Positions 30,550 through 39,810 are shown, counted from the first letter of the stretch. The stretch: 64,000 bases of DNA from VXNE01 sp965261535 (GCA_965261535.1 OZ253469.1:806001-870000), one strand, 5' to 3'. Numbers and translations: made by a program. Notes: a model not told the origin generated them from the sequence alone.

Positions 30550-32253
30550 ATGGATAACGCAGCTTTTCGCGCGGCGGTGCGCGCGGCGACCGCGCCCGGC
30601 GAACCATTCGAGACCACCGTGCGGCGCGTCAACGGCGTCGACTTCACGACGTTTGTCAAAGCGCCGGAACACCTGCGCGACCTGTATGCCGAAGGCCTTG
30701 CATACGCCGACAGGGACTTCCTCGTCTACCAGCGGGAACGCTACAGTTTCCAGGAGTCGTGGGACCTCGCGGCCCAGTGCGCCAACCGGTTGCTGGCGGA
30801 GGGGATCAGGCCCGGCGATCGCGTGGGCATCGCGCTGCGAAACTATCCGGAATGGGCGTTCGCCTACATGGGCATCACGTCCATCGGCGCGATCGCCGTC
30901 GCGATGAATGCCTGGTGGACCACCGAAGAGATGATCTACGGGGTGGAAGACAGCGGCCTGTCGATGCTGTTCGTCGACCGCGAGCGGCTCGAACGGATCG
31001 GCGGTCACGCCGAACGGCTCGGCATCGACCTCGTCACCGTCCGTTGTCGGGGCGAGGGGTGGCGCACCTGGGAAGCGTTCATCGCCGGCGCTTCGCGCAC
31101 GATGCCTTCAGTGGAACTCGACGGCGACGACGACGCGATGATCCTCTATACGTCCGGCTCCACGGCGCACCCGAAAGGCGTGCTCTCCATCCACCGCTCC
31201 ATTATCCAGGCGTTGCTCGGCTGGGAAGCCGGCGGCGCCGTCGCCCGGCGCCTGTGGCCGGAACTCGCCCAGCAAGCCTCGGAACCGCAGTATCCCCGGG
31301 CGATCATCCTGTCGGTGCCCCTGTTTCACGTCAGCGGCCTCGTGGCTCAGCTCCTGCAGTCGTTCCGCTCAGGGCGCAAGGTGGTCGCCATGTACAGGTG
31401 GGATCCGGAGGAAGCGCTCCGCATCATCGAGGCCGAACGCATCACGAGCTTCAACGGCGTCCCCATCATGGCGTGGGAACTCGTGCAATCGCCGAACTAC
31501 GCCAGGTTCGACCTGTCTAGCCTGAGGAGTGCGGGCGGCGGCGGCGCGCCCATGGCGCCGGAACATGCCAGGCGCATCAACGAGAAGGTCGGCGCGGGGG
31601 CCGCCGGCACCGGCTGGGGCATGACGGAAACCCAGGGACTCGCAACCACCATCGGCGGCCCCGCGCTGCGTGAACGTCCGAGGAGCTGCGGCCGCGCCGC
31701 GCCGCCCCTGGTCAAGGTCAAGGTCATCGACGAGAACGGCGACGAGGTCCCCCGGGGAGAGACCGGCGAGTGGTGCATCCGGGGCGCGATGAACTTCAAG
31801 CGCTACTGGAACAAGCCGGAAGAGACAGCGCAGACGCTGGTCGACGGTTGGGTGCGTACCGGCGACATCGGGCACATGGACGAGGACGACTACGTCTTCA
31901 TCACGGACCGCGCGAAGGACATGATCCTGCGAGGCGGCGAAAACATCGGCTGCCAGGAAGTCGAGGCGGTCCTGTATCAACATCCCGACGTGGCCGAGTG
32001 CGCCGTCTTCGGCGTTCCGGACGCGCGTCTCGGCGAGGCCGTCGCCGCGGTCGTCATGCCGCGCCCCGGCGCCGATCTCCGCGTGGAAGCGCTCAAGCGC
32101 TACGCGGCCGAACACCTGGCGCAATTCAAGATCCCCGAACACGTCTGGCTGCGCGACGAGCGCCTGCCCAGAATCGCATCCCAGAAGATCTTCAAGCGCC
32201 GCCTGCGGGAAGAGGCGATCGAGCAGCTTGGCGCCGAGCGATCGTCGGGCTGA
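30550..32253 (+). CDS. AMP-dependent acyl-CoA synthetase/ligase (intact copy)
   Basis: The 567-residue enzyme has all ANL-superfamily motifs: ILYTSGSTAHPKGVLSIHRS (A3), GWGMTETQG (A5), GWVRTGDIGHMDEDDYVFIT (A7), DRAKDMILRGGENI (A8) and the C-terminal catalytic lysine region PRIASQKIFKRRLRE. It activates a carboxylic acid as an acyl-adenylate and transfers it to CoA; the substrate, probably a fatty acid, is not readable. From base 30968 (codon 140) to 32258 the sequence is repeated at 33702-34992. The intact gene is preceded by the leader repeat and about 140 bases of spacer. Confidence 0.9.
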   Translation: MDNAAFRAAVRAATAPGEPFETTVRRVNGVDFTTFVKAPEHLRDLYAEGLAYADRDFLVYQRERYSFQESWDLAAQCANRLLAEGIRPGDRVGIALRNYPEWAFAYMGITSIGAIAVAMNAWWTTEEMIYGVEDSGLSMLFVDRERLERIGGHAERLGIDLVTVRCRGEGWRTWEAFIAGASRTMPSVELDGDDDAMILYTSGSTAHPKGVLSIHRSIIQALLGWEAGGAVARRLWPELAQQASEPQYPRAIILSVPLFHVSGLVAQLLQSFRSGRKVVAMYRWDPEEALRIIEAERITSFNGVPIMAWELVQSPNYARFDLSSLRSAGGGGAPMAPEHARRINEKVGAGAAGTGWGMTETQGLATTIGGPALRERPRSCGRAAPPLVKVKVIDENGDEVPRGETGEWCIRGAMNFKRYWNKPEETAQTLVDGWVRTGDIGHMDEDDYVFITDRAKDMILRGGENIGCQEVEAVLYQHPDVAECAVFGVPDARLGEAVAAVVMPRPGADLRVEALKRYAAEHLAQFKIPEHVWLRDERLPRIASQKIFKRRLREEAIEQLGAERSSG

Positions 32254-32258
32254 GTCGA

Positions 32259-32611
32259 CTACGTTTACTCGCCATCCTTCAGCCCGCGCAATTCTGCCTG
32301 TTGACAACGCTATCCCGGAAGGCGAGTATCGCGCTCGGTTTCGCGTGGACATTGAAGTTCCAACTTGGATTGGACCAGAGATTCCCGTTGCGGAGTTTCT
32401 CGTGTTGGCCTACGTTGCGCCGACCGAGGAGCGCGGCCAAAGAGGCCAGAGCAAGGACTTGGATGTGCACATTCTCTCCTCGCTAGCTATCTTGGCTTAA
32501 AGACGTGCAGACGAGTTGCGTTTCAATCGAGAAACAGCATCCGTCGCTAACCTAAGCAACGCATGAACGTTGAGCCGCGACCCATCTGGTCGCGGCTCTC
32601 AGTTTCCGGAA
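32259..32611. other. Left part of the cassette between ligase copies; hairpin
   Basis: The sequence changes abruptly from ligase to unrelated DNA at 32259. A plus-strand stretch (PEGEYRARFRVDIEVPTWIG, about 32310-32370) looks like a gene remnant of unknown kind. A perfect 11-bp hairpin GAGCCGCGACC/GGTCGCGGCTC (32572-32582 with 32588-32598) lies 14 bases from the 3' end of the minus-strand operon and may act as its transcript end. Confidence 0.5.
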
Positions 32612-32923
32612 TCAGCGAATGTTGTCGTTCGGCGCGATGTTGACGTGATTCCGATCAATAGCCTCGCTCCCATCGCCCTTCTCTGCATACAGCAAAATTA
32701 GGCGGACCCCCAAGAGCTGGTTTTCCCGGTCTCCCTTCTCACGCCGTCGAAGCTTGGCACAAAGCCGGCCGTACAGTGTCTTCGCGTACGTGTTCGTGTA
32801 GCTCCCGGCTTCCTCAAGCGGGAGCCAAGCGAACACCGGCACAGTCGGGTTGAGCCCCTGAAGAAACGAGTTCCCAAGTCGGCAAGAGATGCCTGCAACG
32901 ACGACAAGCGGTGGCTGTGTCAA
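32612..32923 (-). CDS. Hypothetical protein, second gene of a two-gene operon
   Basis: The 103-residue protein (MTQPPLVVVAGISCRLGNSF, then PTVPVFAWLPLEEAGSYTNT, RLILLYAEKGDGSEAID) has a mixed alpha/beta look with a glycine-rich turn near the start. I do not recognise a family. Its start overlaps the stop of the upstream gene by four bases, so they are cotranslated. The cassette position makes it a candidate toxin or effector. Confidence 0.6.
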   Translation of the reverse strand: MTQPPLVVVAGISCRLGNSFLQGLNPTVPVFAWLPLEEAGSYTNTYAKTLYGRLCAKLRRREKGDRENQLLGVRLILLYAEKGDGSEAIDRNHVNIAPNDNIR

Positions 32924-33618
32924 AGGGGCTGACGCCTAAGCTTGTCGACTACGTCCAGAGGCATCGTGATCCGTCTGAGCTGGTCGGGATCTAGAGCAAC
33001 CAGTATCCGTCCAAGTAGGTCGTTAGCTGGCAGGGACTTGCTCTCGTGCCCCTTGCTGGCGCGAAAGGCAGTGGAGTCAAGGTTGTTTGCTGCCAGCCAA
33101 TCTTCGATCTTCCCCTGCACTTGCGAGGCTTCCGCAGTGTCCACGATGTAGGATCTCTCAACTTCGGTGAACTCGCCGAGAGGCGGCTCGCCTAGGGGAA
33201 CATCCTCGAAGTGAACTGGCGACCTGTGGCTAACGTACCGTGCTCTGGACTCGTCAAGCGGCTTCCGAAAGGCTGCCCAGAGGGCAGGCTGGAGTCGCGT
33301 AGTCCCACTAAGCTGGCTGCGGGTTCGCTCAAGCAAGGCGTTGGCGCCCCCGTATTCGTCTATCCCCGCGTCCGCTGGAACGGCTCCAACGAGTACGGGC
33401 ATTTCGTCGTGTTGGATCACTCGAACTCGCTCAGCCAGTCGACTTCGAATGTATGCCGCCAATCCCCCGGCTTCCTGTCTGGCCGTTGCCGCTAACTTGC
33501 CATCGTCGTGCGCACCCAGCTGGCTCAATAGCAGGGGTTTGTTGTGATCCTCCCACCACTCACGTACCAAGTCCGCAAGGCGATCATCGATCTCTGCGAG
33601 AGACGGTTCCTTGGTCAT
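32920..33618 (-). CDS. Hypothetical protein with possible OST-HTH/LOTUS-like N-terminus
   Basis: The 232-residue protein opens with an acidic helix (EIDDRLADLVREWWEDHNKP), then LLLSQLGAHDDGKLAATARQ EAGGLAAYIRSRLAERVRVI, a spacing that recalls OST-HTH/LOTUS RNA-binding domains. The middle contains a second conserved-looking helix pair (LPANDLLGRILVALDPDQLR). I offer the domain only as a hint. It is the first gene of the pair with the 103-residue protein and lies between the direct copies of the acyl-CoA synthetase gene. Confidence 0.6.
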   Translation of the reverse strand: MTKEPSLAEIDDRLADLVREWWEDHNKPLLLSQLGAHDDGKLAATARQEAGGLAAYIRSRLAERVRVIQHDEMPVLVGAVPADAGIDEYGGANALLERTRSQLSGTTRLQPALWAAFRKPLDESRARYVSHRSPVHFEDVPLGEPPLGEFTEVERSYIVDTAEASQVQGKIEDWLAANNLDSTAFRASKGHESKSLPANDLLGRILVALDPDQLRRITMPLDVVDKLRRQPL

Positions 33619-33701
33619 TCCCTTCCTTCGCGCGACAGCACGTCAATTCGAAGCGTATCAGGGCAAGCCACCACATTCGACTGCTTCCTGTAAGCGCAAC
33701 G

Positions 33702-34987
33702 TGTTCGTCGACCGCGAGCGGCTCGAACGGATCGGCGGTCACGCCGAACGGCTCGGCATCGACCTCGTCACCGTCCGTTGTCGGGGCGAGGGGTGGCGCA
33801 CCTGGGAAGCGTTCATCGCCGGCGCTTCGCGCACGATGCCTTCAGTGGAGCTCGACGGCGACGACGACGCGATGATCCTCTATACGTCCGGCTCCACGGC
33901 GCACCCGAAAGGCGTGCTCTCCATCCACCGCTCCATTATCCAGGCGTTGCTCGGCTGGGAAGCCGGCGGCGCCGTCGCCCGGCGCCTGTGGCCGGAACTC
34001 GCCCAGCAAGCCTCGGAACCGCAGTATCCCCCGGCGATCATCCTGTCGGTGCCCCTGTTTCACGTCAGCGGCCTCGTGGCTCAGCTCCTGCAGTCGTTCC
34101 GCTCAGGGCGCAAGGTGGTCGCCATGTACAGGTGGGATCCGGAGGAAGCGCTCCGCATCATCGAGGCCGAACGCATCACGAGCTTCAACGGCGTCCCCAT
34201 CATGGCGTGGGAACTCGTGCAATCGCCGAACTACGCCAGGTTCGACCTGTCTAGCCTGAGGAGTGCGGGCGGCGGCGGCGCGCCCATGGCGCCGGAACAC
34301 GCCAGGCGCATCAACGAGAAGGTCGGCGCGGGGGCCGCCGGCACCGGCTGGGGCATGACGGAAACCCAGGGACTCGCAACCACCATCGGCGGCCCCGCGC
34401 TGCGCGAACGTCCGAGGAGCTGCGGCCGCGCCGCGCCACCCCTGGTCAAGGTCAAGGTCATCGACGAGAACGGCGACGAGGTCCCCCGGGGAGAGACCGG
34501 CGAGTTGTGCATCCGGGGCGCGATGAACTTCAAGCGCTACTGGAACAAGCCGGAGGAGACGGCGCAGACGCTGGTCGACGGTTGGGTACATACCGGCGAC
34601 ATCGGGCACATGGACGAGGACGACTTCGTCTTCATCACGGACCGCGCGAAGGACATGATCCTGCGAGGCGGCGAAAACATCGGCTGCCAGGAAGTCGAGG
34701 CGGTCCTGTATCAACATCCCGACGTGGCCGAGTGCGCCGTCTTCGGCATTCCGGACGCGCGTCTCGGCGAGGCCGTCGCCGCGGTCGTCATGCCGCGCCC
34801 CGGCGCCGATCTCCGCGTGGAAGCGCTCAAGCGCTACGCGGCCGAACACCTGGCGCAATTCAAGATCCCCGAACACGTCTGGCTGCGCGACGAGCGCCTG
34901 CCCAGAATCGCATCCCAGAAGATCTTCAAGCGCCGCCTGCGGGAAGAGGCGATCGAGCAGCTTGGCGCCGAGCGATCGTCGGGCTGA
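33702..34987 (+). pseudogene. 5'-truncated second copy of the acyl-CoA synthetase gene
   Basis: The 1291 bases from 33702 to 34992 repeat 30968-32258 colinearly with a few substitutions (for example Leu for Trp before CIRG, His for Arg before TGD). The first 139 codons are missing. The frame continues upstream to 33611 with unrelated sequence, giving a chimeric 458-residue frame. The A3-A8 motifs and C-terminal lysine are intact, but the N-terminal half of the acyl-binding domain is gone, so activity is unlikely. Confidence 0.85.
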
Positions 34988-35014
34988 GTCGAAGACGCAT
35001 TCGCCCTTCACCAA

Positions 35015-35118
35015 CCAAGCGGCTATGTCCTATTCACGCTTGATCGGCTGATGCGCATGCTCGCGGCGCTCGATTGTGACGTGGGGATTACGGTCCATGT
35101 CGGCGCGTACGCCCCGGA
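35015..35118 (+). pseudogene. Remnant of an XRE-type antitoxin gene
   Basis: In one plus frame the sequence reads LDRLMRMLAALDCDVGITVH, which resembles the C-terminal end of XRE-family antitoxins (LDRLMRMLTALGRDVEI-type). No start or helix-turn-helix remains. It abuts the HigB remnant. Confidence 0.4.
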
Positions 35119-35223
35119 CGCGCTATTGCACGGTGGCGGGCGAACGCGCGCTGGCGCATCACGTTCCGATTTCGGGACAGGGCCGCATACGATGTCGCGG
35201 TCGAGGACTACCACACGGGCTGA
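35119..35223 (+). pseudogene. 3' end of a HigB-type toxin gene
   Basis: The frame ending at the TGA 35221-35223 reads RWRANARWRITFRFRDRAAY then DVAVEDYHTG, matching the C-terminus of HigB/RelE toxins (RINDQWRICFRW...DVEIVDYH). The N-terminal half is replaced by unrelated sequence. The higA gene follows 17 bases later, so this was a higBA operon that lost its toxin 5' end. Confidence 0.65.
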
Positions 35224-35239
35224 CGAACCGGAGACCGCG

Positions 35240-35530
35240 ATGACACGCATCAGAACCCATCCCGGCCATACCCTGCGCGCCGAACTCGCGGAACGCGGCA
35301 TGAGCGCCAACCAACTCGCGCTCGCCATCCGCGTGCCCGCCAACCGGATCACGGCAATCCTGCGCGGCGACCGCGCCATCACCGCCGAGACCGCGGTCCG
35401 TCTCGGCCGCCACCTCGGCACGGGCGCCCAGTTCTGGATGAACCTCCAGAGCCAGTTCGACATCTCTGTCGTGGAAGCGACCCAGGGAGAGGTTATCGAG
35501 CGCGAACTGGCCGGAGGATCGTCGCCCTGA
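35240..35530 (+). CDS. higA: HigA-family antitoxin
   Basis: The 96-residue protein MTRIRTHPGHTLRAELAERG, then MSANQLALAIRVPANRITAI and LGRHLGTGAQFWMNLQSQFD, is a standard HigA/VapI addiction-module antitoxin with an XRE helix-turn-helix. It neutralises HigB and represses the operon. Its toxin gene survives only as a 3' fragment upstream, so the antitoxin is solitary here. Nothing adjacent suggests a new partner. Confidence 0.82.
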   Translation: MTRIRTHPGHTLRAELAERGMSANQLALAIRVPANRITAILRGDRAITAETAVRLGRHLGTGAQFWMNLQSQFDISVVEATQGEVIERELAGGSSP

Positions 35531-35780
35531 GCCGACCAGGTGTGGCGCCCGTCAACCCGAACGTTGGGACGATGGCCTACAGCGGTTTGAGAGATGGCGC
35601 ATTGTTGGCCGTCCCGAGGTCGCGGACAATGGACAGTCGACGAACCGAACGGGCCAACAACCGCGCGGAGCACCTGGTGTCGGGTGGGCGCGGCGGACCG
35701 GATGTCTTGAGGGTGTCGAGGCGGCTGTGCTACGGTCACGGCGACCGACCTCGGTTAAACGGCACTGGGAGAACCCGCCG

Positions 35781-36485
35781 ATGAGCGAACCCGGGCTTTC
35801 GTCGCGCGTCATCGACTACCCCTCTTCGGACGGCAAGCCGATGACCGAGAGCGAAGCACAGTTTCTGCCCCTGACCTACGTGGCGTTGGCGCTGCGCGAG
35901 CACTTCGAACAACGCGACGACGTGTACGTTGGCGCCAACATGTTCCTCTATTACGAACAAAACAATCCGCGCGCCGTGGTCGCGCCGGACGTTTTCGTTG
36001 TCGTCGGGGCGCCGAAGCGCGTGCGCGACTCCTACCTGCTGTGGAACGAGCCGAAGGGGCCGGACTTCGTGCTGGAAGTCACGTCCCGCAGCACGCGGCG
36101 CGAAGACCAGGGTCGCAAGAAGCGTGTCTACGCGTCTCTCGGCGTCGGCGAATACTTCCTGTTCGATCCGACAGGGGACTACCTGCGACCGAGGCTACAG
36201 GGTTTCGTTCTGCGCCAGGGACGCTACGAACGCTTGCCGACGGCGCGGCTGCCGCACGGCGAGCCAAGCCTCTCCAGCGAGGCGGTCGGGCTTGATCTGC
36301 GGGTCCGGGGAGAAGAACTGCGGCTGTACGACCCGGACGAAGGTTACGACCTGTACTCCTACTCGGAGTGGGCCAAGGCGCACGCCCGGGAAAAGGATCG
36401 CGCCGCGACGGAGAAAACCGCGCGCAAAGCCGCCGAGGCCCGTATCGCCGAGTTGGAGGCGCTCCTACGAAATCCGCGGGGGTGA
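35781..36485 (+). CDS. Uma2-family (DUF820) endonuclease-like protein, copy 1
   Basis: The 234-residue protein has the PD-(D/E)xK-type core of Uma2 proteins: VAPDVFVVVGAP with the first Asp, then GPDFVLEVTSRSTRREDQGR with the Glu, and KRVYASLGVGEYFLFDPTGD. The C-terminus is a short basic-acidic coil (EKDRAATEKTARKAAEARIA ELEALLR). Biological role unknown; the family is common in cyanobacteria and in genomes with many mobile elements. A GGGAG lies upstream of the ATG at 35781. A closely related copy follows at 36865, and the segment 35637 to about 36513 is repeated there. Confidence 0.85.
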   Translation: MSEPGLSSRVIDYPSSDGKPMTESEAQFLPLTYVALALREHFEQRDDVYVGANMFLYYEQNNPRAVVAPDVFVVVGAPKRVRDSYLLWNEPKGPDFVLEVTSRSTRREDQGRKKRVYASLGVGEYFLFDPTGDYLRPRLQGFVLRQGRYERLPTARLPHGEPSLSSEAVGLDLRVRGEELRLYDPDEGYDLYSYSEWAKAHAREKDRAATEKTARKAAEARIAELEALLRNPRG

Positions 36486-36551
36486 CCCGGCGTCAAACGG
36501 CTCCCTGGTTCCATCGACGAACCGAACGGGCCAACAACCGCGCGGAGCACC

Positions 36552-36760
36552 TAGTGCTCCGTCAAGCCCAAATCTACGGGTATCTGCGGGTCTTTTCGGC
36601 CCCTGATAGTTTTCATGCGAGGGGTGCCCCCTCGCGCTCCCGGCTGAAGGCTCCGTTGCTCCTCCTTGTGTGGGGCCTGCCACACCGCGTCGTCGCGCCT
36701 CGCCAGGAACCAAAAATCCCTCGCAGCTACACTCGCATCTTTGGACTTGACGGAACACTA
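36552..36760. mobile_element. MITE, copy 1 (TA target, 209 bp with flanking TAs)
   Basis: Terminal inverted repeats TAGTGCTCCGTCAAGCCCAA at the left and the complement TAGTGTTCCGTCAAGTCCAA at the right match with two mismatches in 20 bases. The element sits in the leader of the second Uma2 gene. The same leader upstream of copy 1 (around 35671-35690) lacks it and reads GAGCACCTGGTGTCGGG, against GAGCACC-TA-element-TA-GTGCCAGG here. This shows a TA target, as for IS630/Tc1-mariner-type MITEs. Inside is one GCGAGGGG...CCCCTCGC palindrome (36617). Confidence 0.85.
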
Positions 36761-36864
36761 GTGCCAGGTGGGCGCGGCGGAGCGGATGTCTTGAGGATGT
36801 CGAGGCGGCTGTGATACGGTCACGGCGACCGACCTCGGTTAAACGGCACTGGGAGAACCCGCCG

Positions 36865-37695
36865 ATGAGCGAACCCGGGCTTTCGTCGCGCGTCATCGAC
36901 TACCCCTCTTCGGACGGCAAGCCGATGACCGAGAGCGAAGCACAGTTTGTGCCCCTGACCTACGCGGCGTTGGCGCTGCGCGCGCACTTCGAACAACGCG
37001 CCGACGTGTACGTTGGCGCGAACATGTTCCTCTACTACGAAGAGAACAATCCGCGCGCCGCGGTCGCGCCGGACGTTTTCGTCGTCGTCGGGACGCCGAA
37101 GCGCGTGCGCGACACCTACCTGCTGTGGAACGAGCCGAAGGGGCCGGACTTCGTCCTGGAAATCACGTCCCGCAGCACGCGGCGCGAAGACCAGGGCCGC
37201 AAGAAGCGCGTCTACGCGTCTCTCGGCGTCGGCGAATACTTCCTGTTCGATCCGACAGGGGACTACCTGCGACCGAGGCTACAGGGTTTCGTTCTGCGCC
37301 AGGGACGCTACGAACGCTTGCCGACGGCGCGGCTGCCGCACGGCGAGCCAAGCCTCTCCAGCGAGGCGGTCGGGCTTGATCTGCGGATCCGGGGCGAAGA
37401 ACTGCGGCTGTACGACCCCGACAAAGGTCGCGACCTGTACTCCTACTCGGAGTGGGCCAAGGCGCACGCCCGGGAAAAGGATCGCGCCGCGAAGGCGAAA
37501 GCCGCGCGGAAAGCGGCCGAGGATCGCGCCGCCAAGGCGAAAGCCGCGCGGAAAGCCGCCGAGGATCGCGCCGCCAAGGCGAAAGCCGCGCGGAAAGCCG
37601 CCGAGGATCGCGCCGCGAAGGCGGAAGCGACGCGGAAAGCCACCGAGGCCCGTATCGCCGAGTTGGAGGCGCGCCTACGAAATTCGCGGGGGTGA
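36865..37695 (+). CDS. Uma2-family (DUF820) endonuclease-like protein, copy 2, with expanded coil
   Basis: The 276-residue protein is nearly identical to the product at 35781 over its nuclease-like core, including GPDFVLEITSRSTRREDQGR. It differs in the C-terminus: where copy 1 has one coil unit, this copy has three DRAAKAKAARKAAE units and a fourth variant (DRAAKAEATRKATE), each 14 residues (42 bases), at about 37478-37645. The repeat is in frame and adds 42 residues. The upstream leader is interrupted by the MITE at 36552-36760. Confidence 0.85.
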   Translation: MSEPGLSSRVIDYPSSDGKPMTESEAQFVPLTYAALALRAHFEQRADVYVGANMFLYYEENNPRAAVAPDVFVVVGTPKRVRDTYLLWNEPKGPDFVLEITSRSTRREDQGRKKRVYASLGVGEYFLFDPTGDYLRPRLQGFVLRQGRYERLPTARLPHGEPSLSSEAVGLDLRIRGEELRLYDPDKGRDLYSYSEWAKAHAREKDRAAKAKAARKAAEDRAAKAKAARKAAEDRAAKAKAARKAAEDRAAKAEATRKATEARIAELEARLRNSRG

Positions 37696-37872
37696 CCCGG
37701 CGTCAACCAGCCTCTGGCCCCGTTTGACGACGTCACATCCGTCCGCGCAGATTTTTTTCGCCGTACATTCACCCCGATTCTTGACACGCCGCGCTCGGTA
37801 CGCCGGAATCACCACCGTACTATGTTGCAGTGACCTATAACGGTTCCGTCCGGCAGCGGGCGCTGACTGGCG

Positions 37873-39803
37873 TCACGGTTTATTACCTTCCAGAACGCCC
37901 GGCGAAAGAATCGGCATCAAGTGTCGCTGCCACGAATCAGGCAAAGCGAGGCCATCAGGATCGCTGTGATAGTCCTGCGACGGCGCAACTCGCGTTCGAT
38001 GTTGCGGTCCCCGGCGCAGCTTTTCATAGAGATAGTCTCGAACAGGCACCTGTGGCGGCCTGGACGAAAGACGGCCCTTCTTCGCTACAACCGGGATCCG
38101 CGAGTTGAATTGGGATAGACCGTCCATCGTGATGGTCGCCCGGCCCCTCGTAGCCTGGTAAAAGTTGTGACCGGCGTAAATGCCGAAACCCTTGTGACTG
38201 AACCACGAAACATCTTCGCTCAGCCTATCCAATCTCCGTCCGACAGCAGGGTGATCCTGGTCGATCAACAGAATCGCCGCAGCCCGGAACTCCCGTTGCG
38301 CTTGCGGGTATGCCGGGACACGGTCACCATGTTCTGCGACGAGATCCTCGGCCGTATAGATCGTCAGTTCACTCGCGGTAAATAAGGGATGTCCGCTATC
38401 GGTGCGAACGACGGCGCCATCTTCGTCAAGAAGCCACTCGCCATCCTGGGCGATCGTCAGATCGGGAACTTCCTCGAGCGGCAAGAAACCGGCCAAATAC
38501 AACTCAATGGGACTGTAGGGAACGGAATTGCCGCCGTTTGCAAATGTTCCGAAATTGCCTGCGGAATATTTGCCTTCCCCAAGGTCGACGAGAGCTGCGG
38601 GATGGAAACCGCCAAGTTGACCGTTGGCGCTGCTGAATCCCCAGTGCGCCCAAGACGGGTTCGGCGAAACGACATAGTTCGCCCACCGATGCATCAACTC
38701 GTGTAGCGATGGACCTCGATATAGCAAGCCATACCGGGGAAAGTGCATTACGCCCTGAAGCTTGGCAGCCGATCCCCAATCAGCGGTGTTCGAATAGGTT
38801 TGACGACCGATACCCGCCGTATCGTTCATGACGGTATAGTAAATGCCGAAATAGCCGTGCTGATCATCGCCCGCGAGGTTCGAGACGAACATCAGGAAAT
38901 CGAAGCCATCGTCGAAATCATCGTAGAATTTCGCCGTGTATTCTTCGAACAGCAGCGCGTCAGTGGCGAGATCTTCGGAGACGGGGAGGACGAATACATT
39001 GTCGTTGTAAATCAACGGCTCGTCATTGATCGTGGCGACAGTTCCGAATTGAACCATCACGCCTCTGTCCCGAAGCGCCGGCCCATGCACTTCAATCGAA
39101 ACCCGGTTCAGGGGATTTTCTTCGACATTTACCAAATCCCCCGCGCCCAATCCGTCGTTCGCCACTAGCGGCGCCAAATCAGACACGTTGTTGGAAGTAA
39201 GCCATAGTTCCGTCAGTGCGGTCATACCGACGAGCGGCGTCAAGTCGGATACGTTGTTACGGGTAAGGATCAGTCGCGTCAGCGCAGTAGGGCCGGCCAG
39301 CGGCGCCAGGTCCGATATGTCATTGCGGCGAAGATCCAGGTTCGTCAGCGCGGTCAGACCCGTCAGCGGCGTCAGGTCCGATACCCCGTTGAACCCCAAT
39401 TCCAGCTCGGTCAACGCGGTCAGGCCCGTCAGCGGCGTCAGGTCCGATAGGTCGTTGCCCCCCAAGCCCAGGTCCGTTAGCGCGTTCAGGTCTGACAGCG
39501 GCGTCAGGTCCGATATCTTGTTAATTTGAAGCACTAGTCTTTTCAGCTCGGTCAGGCCCGACAGCGGCCCCAAATCCGATACAAGGTTGCTTTGAAGGTT
39601 AAGGTCCGTCAGCGCGGTCAAGCCGCGCCGTCGTTGTCGTCGTCCGCGTCCACGTTGTCGGCAATGCCGTCGCCGTCTGTATCGACCGGGGGCGGTGCGG
39701 GCTGTCCCCCACCGTCGCAGGCAGCAAGCGCAAAGATCAACATCACGCACGCGAACCGTAACCAAGTCGCTTGTTGAGTCACTGAATGTTCATTTGCTTT
39801 CAA
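37873..39803 (-). pseudogene. Frameshifted LRR lipoprotein with HELMH zinc-protease motif
   Basis: The 5' part (39803-39618) encodes a lipoprotein leader ending LIFALAACDGG and a calcium-binding-like DTDGDGIADNVDADDDNDG stretch, then a stop. In another frame, open to 37873, follow at least six 22-residue leucine-rich repeats (LTALTELELGFNGVSDLTPL), then a ~350-residue domain with SLHELMHRWANYVV, a HExxH zinc-metalloprotease motif. One base lost near 39620-39630 rejoins the frames. Either the gene is inactive or the read has an error. Without the shift it would encode a surface lipoprotein of about 640 residues, perhaps adhesive or proteolytic. Confidence 0.72.
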
Positions 39804-39810
39804 TCAGGGT
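39757..39810. repeat. Dispersed leader repeat, copy 5
   Basis: ACCAAGTCGCTTGTTGAGTC then ACTGAATGTTCATTTGCTTT and CAATCAGGGTC resembles the copies at 784 and 20777 with more changes. It covers the 5' end of the LRR lipoprotein gene. Confidence 0.5.

Noticed and set aside
36552..36760. Riboswitch or attenuator upstream of Uma2 copy 2
   Set aside because: The structured segment is explained by inverted ends and a TA target as a MITE, and it is absent from the leader of copy 1.
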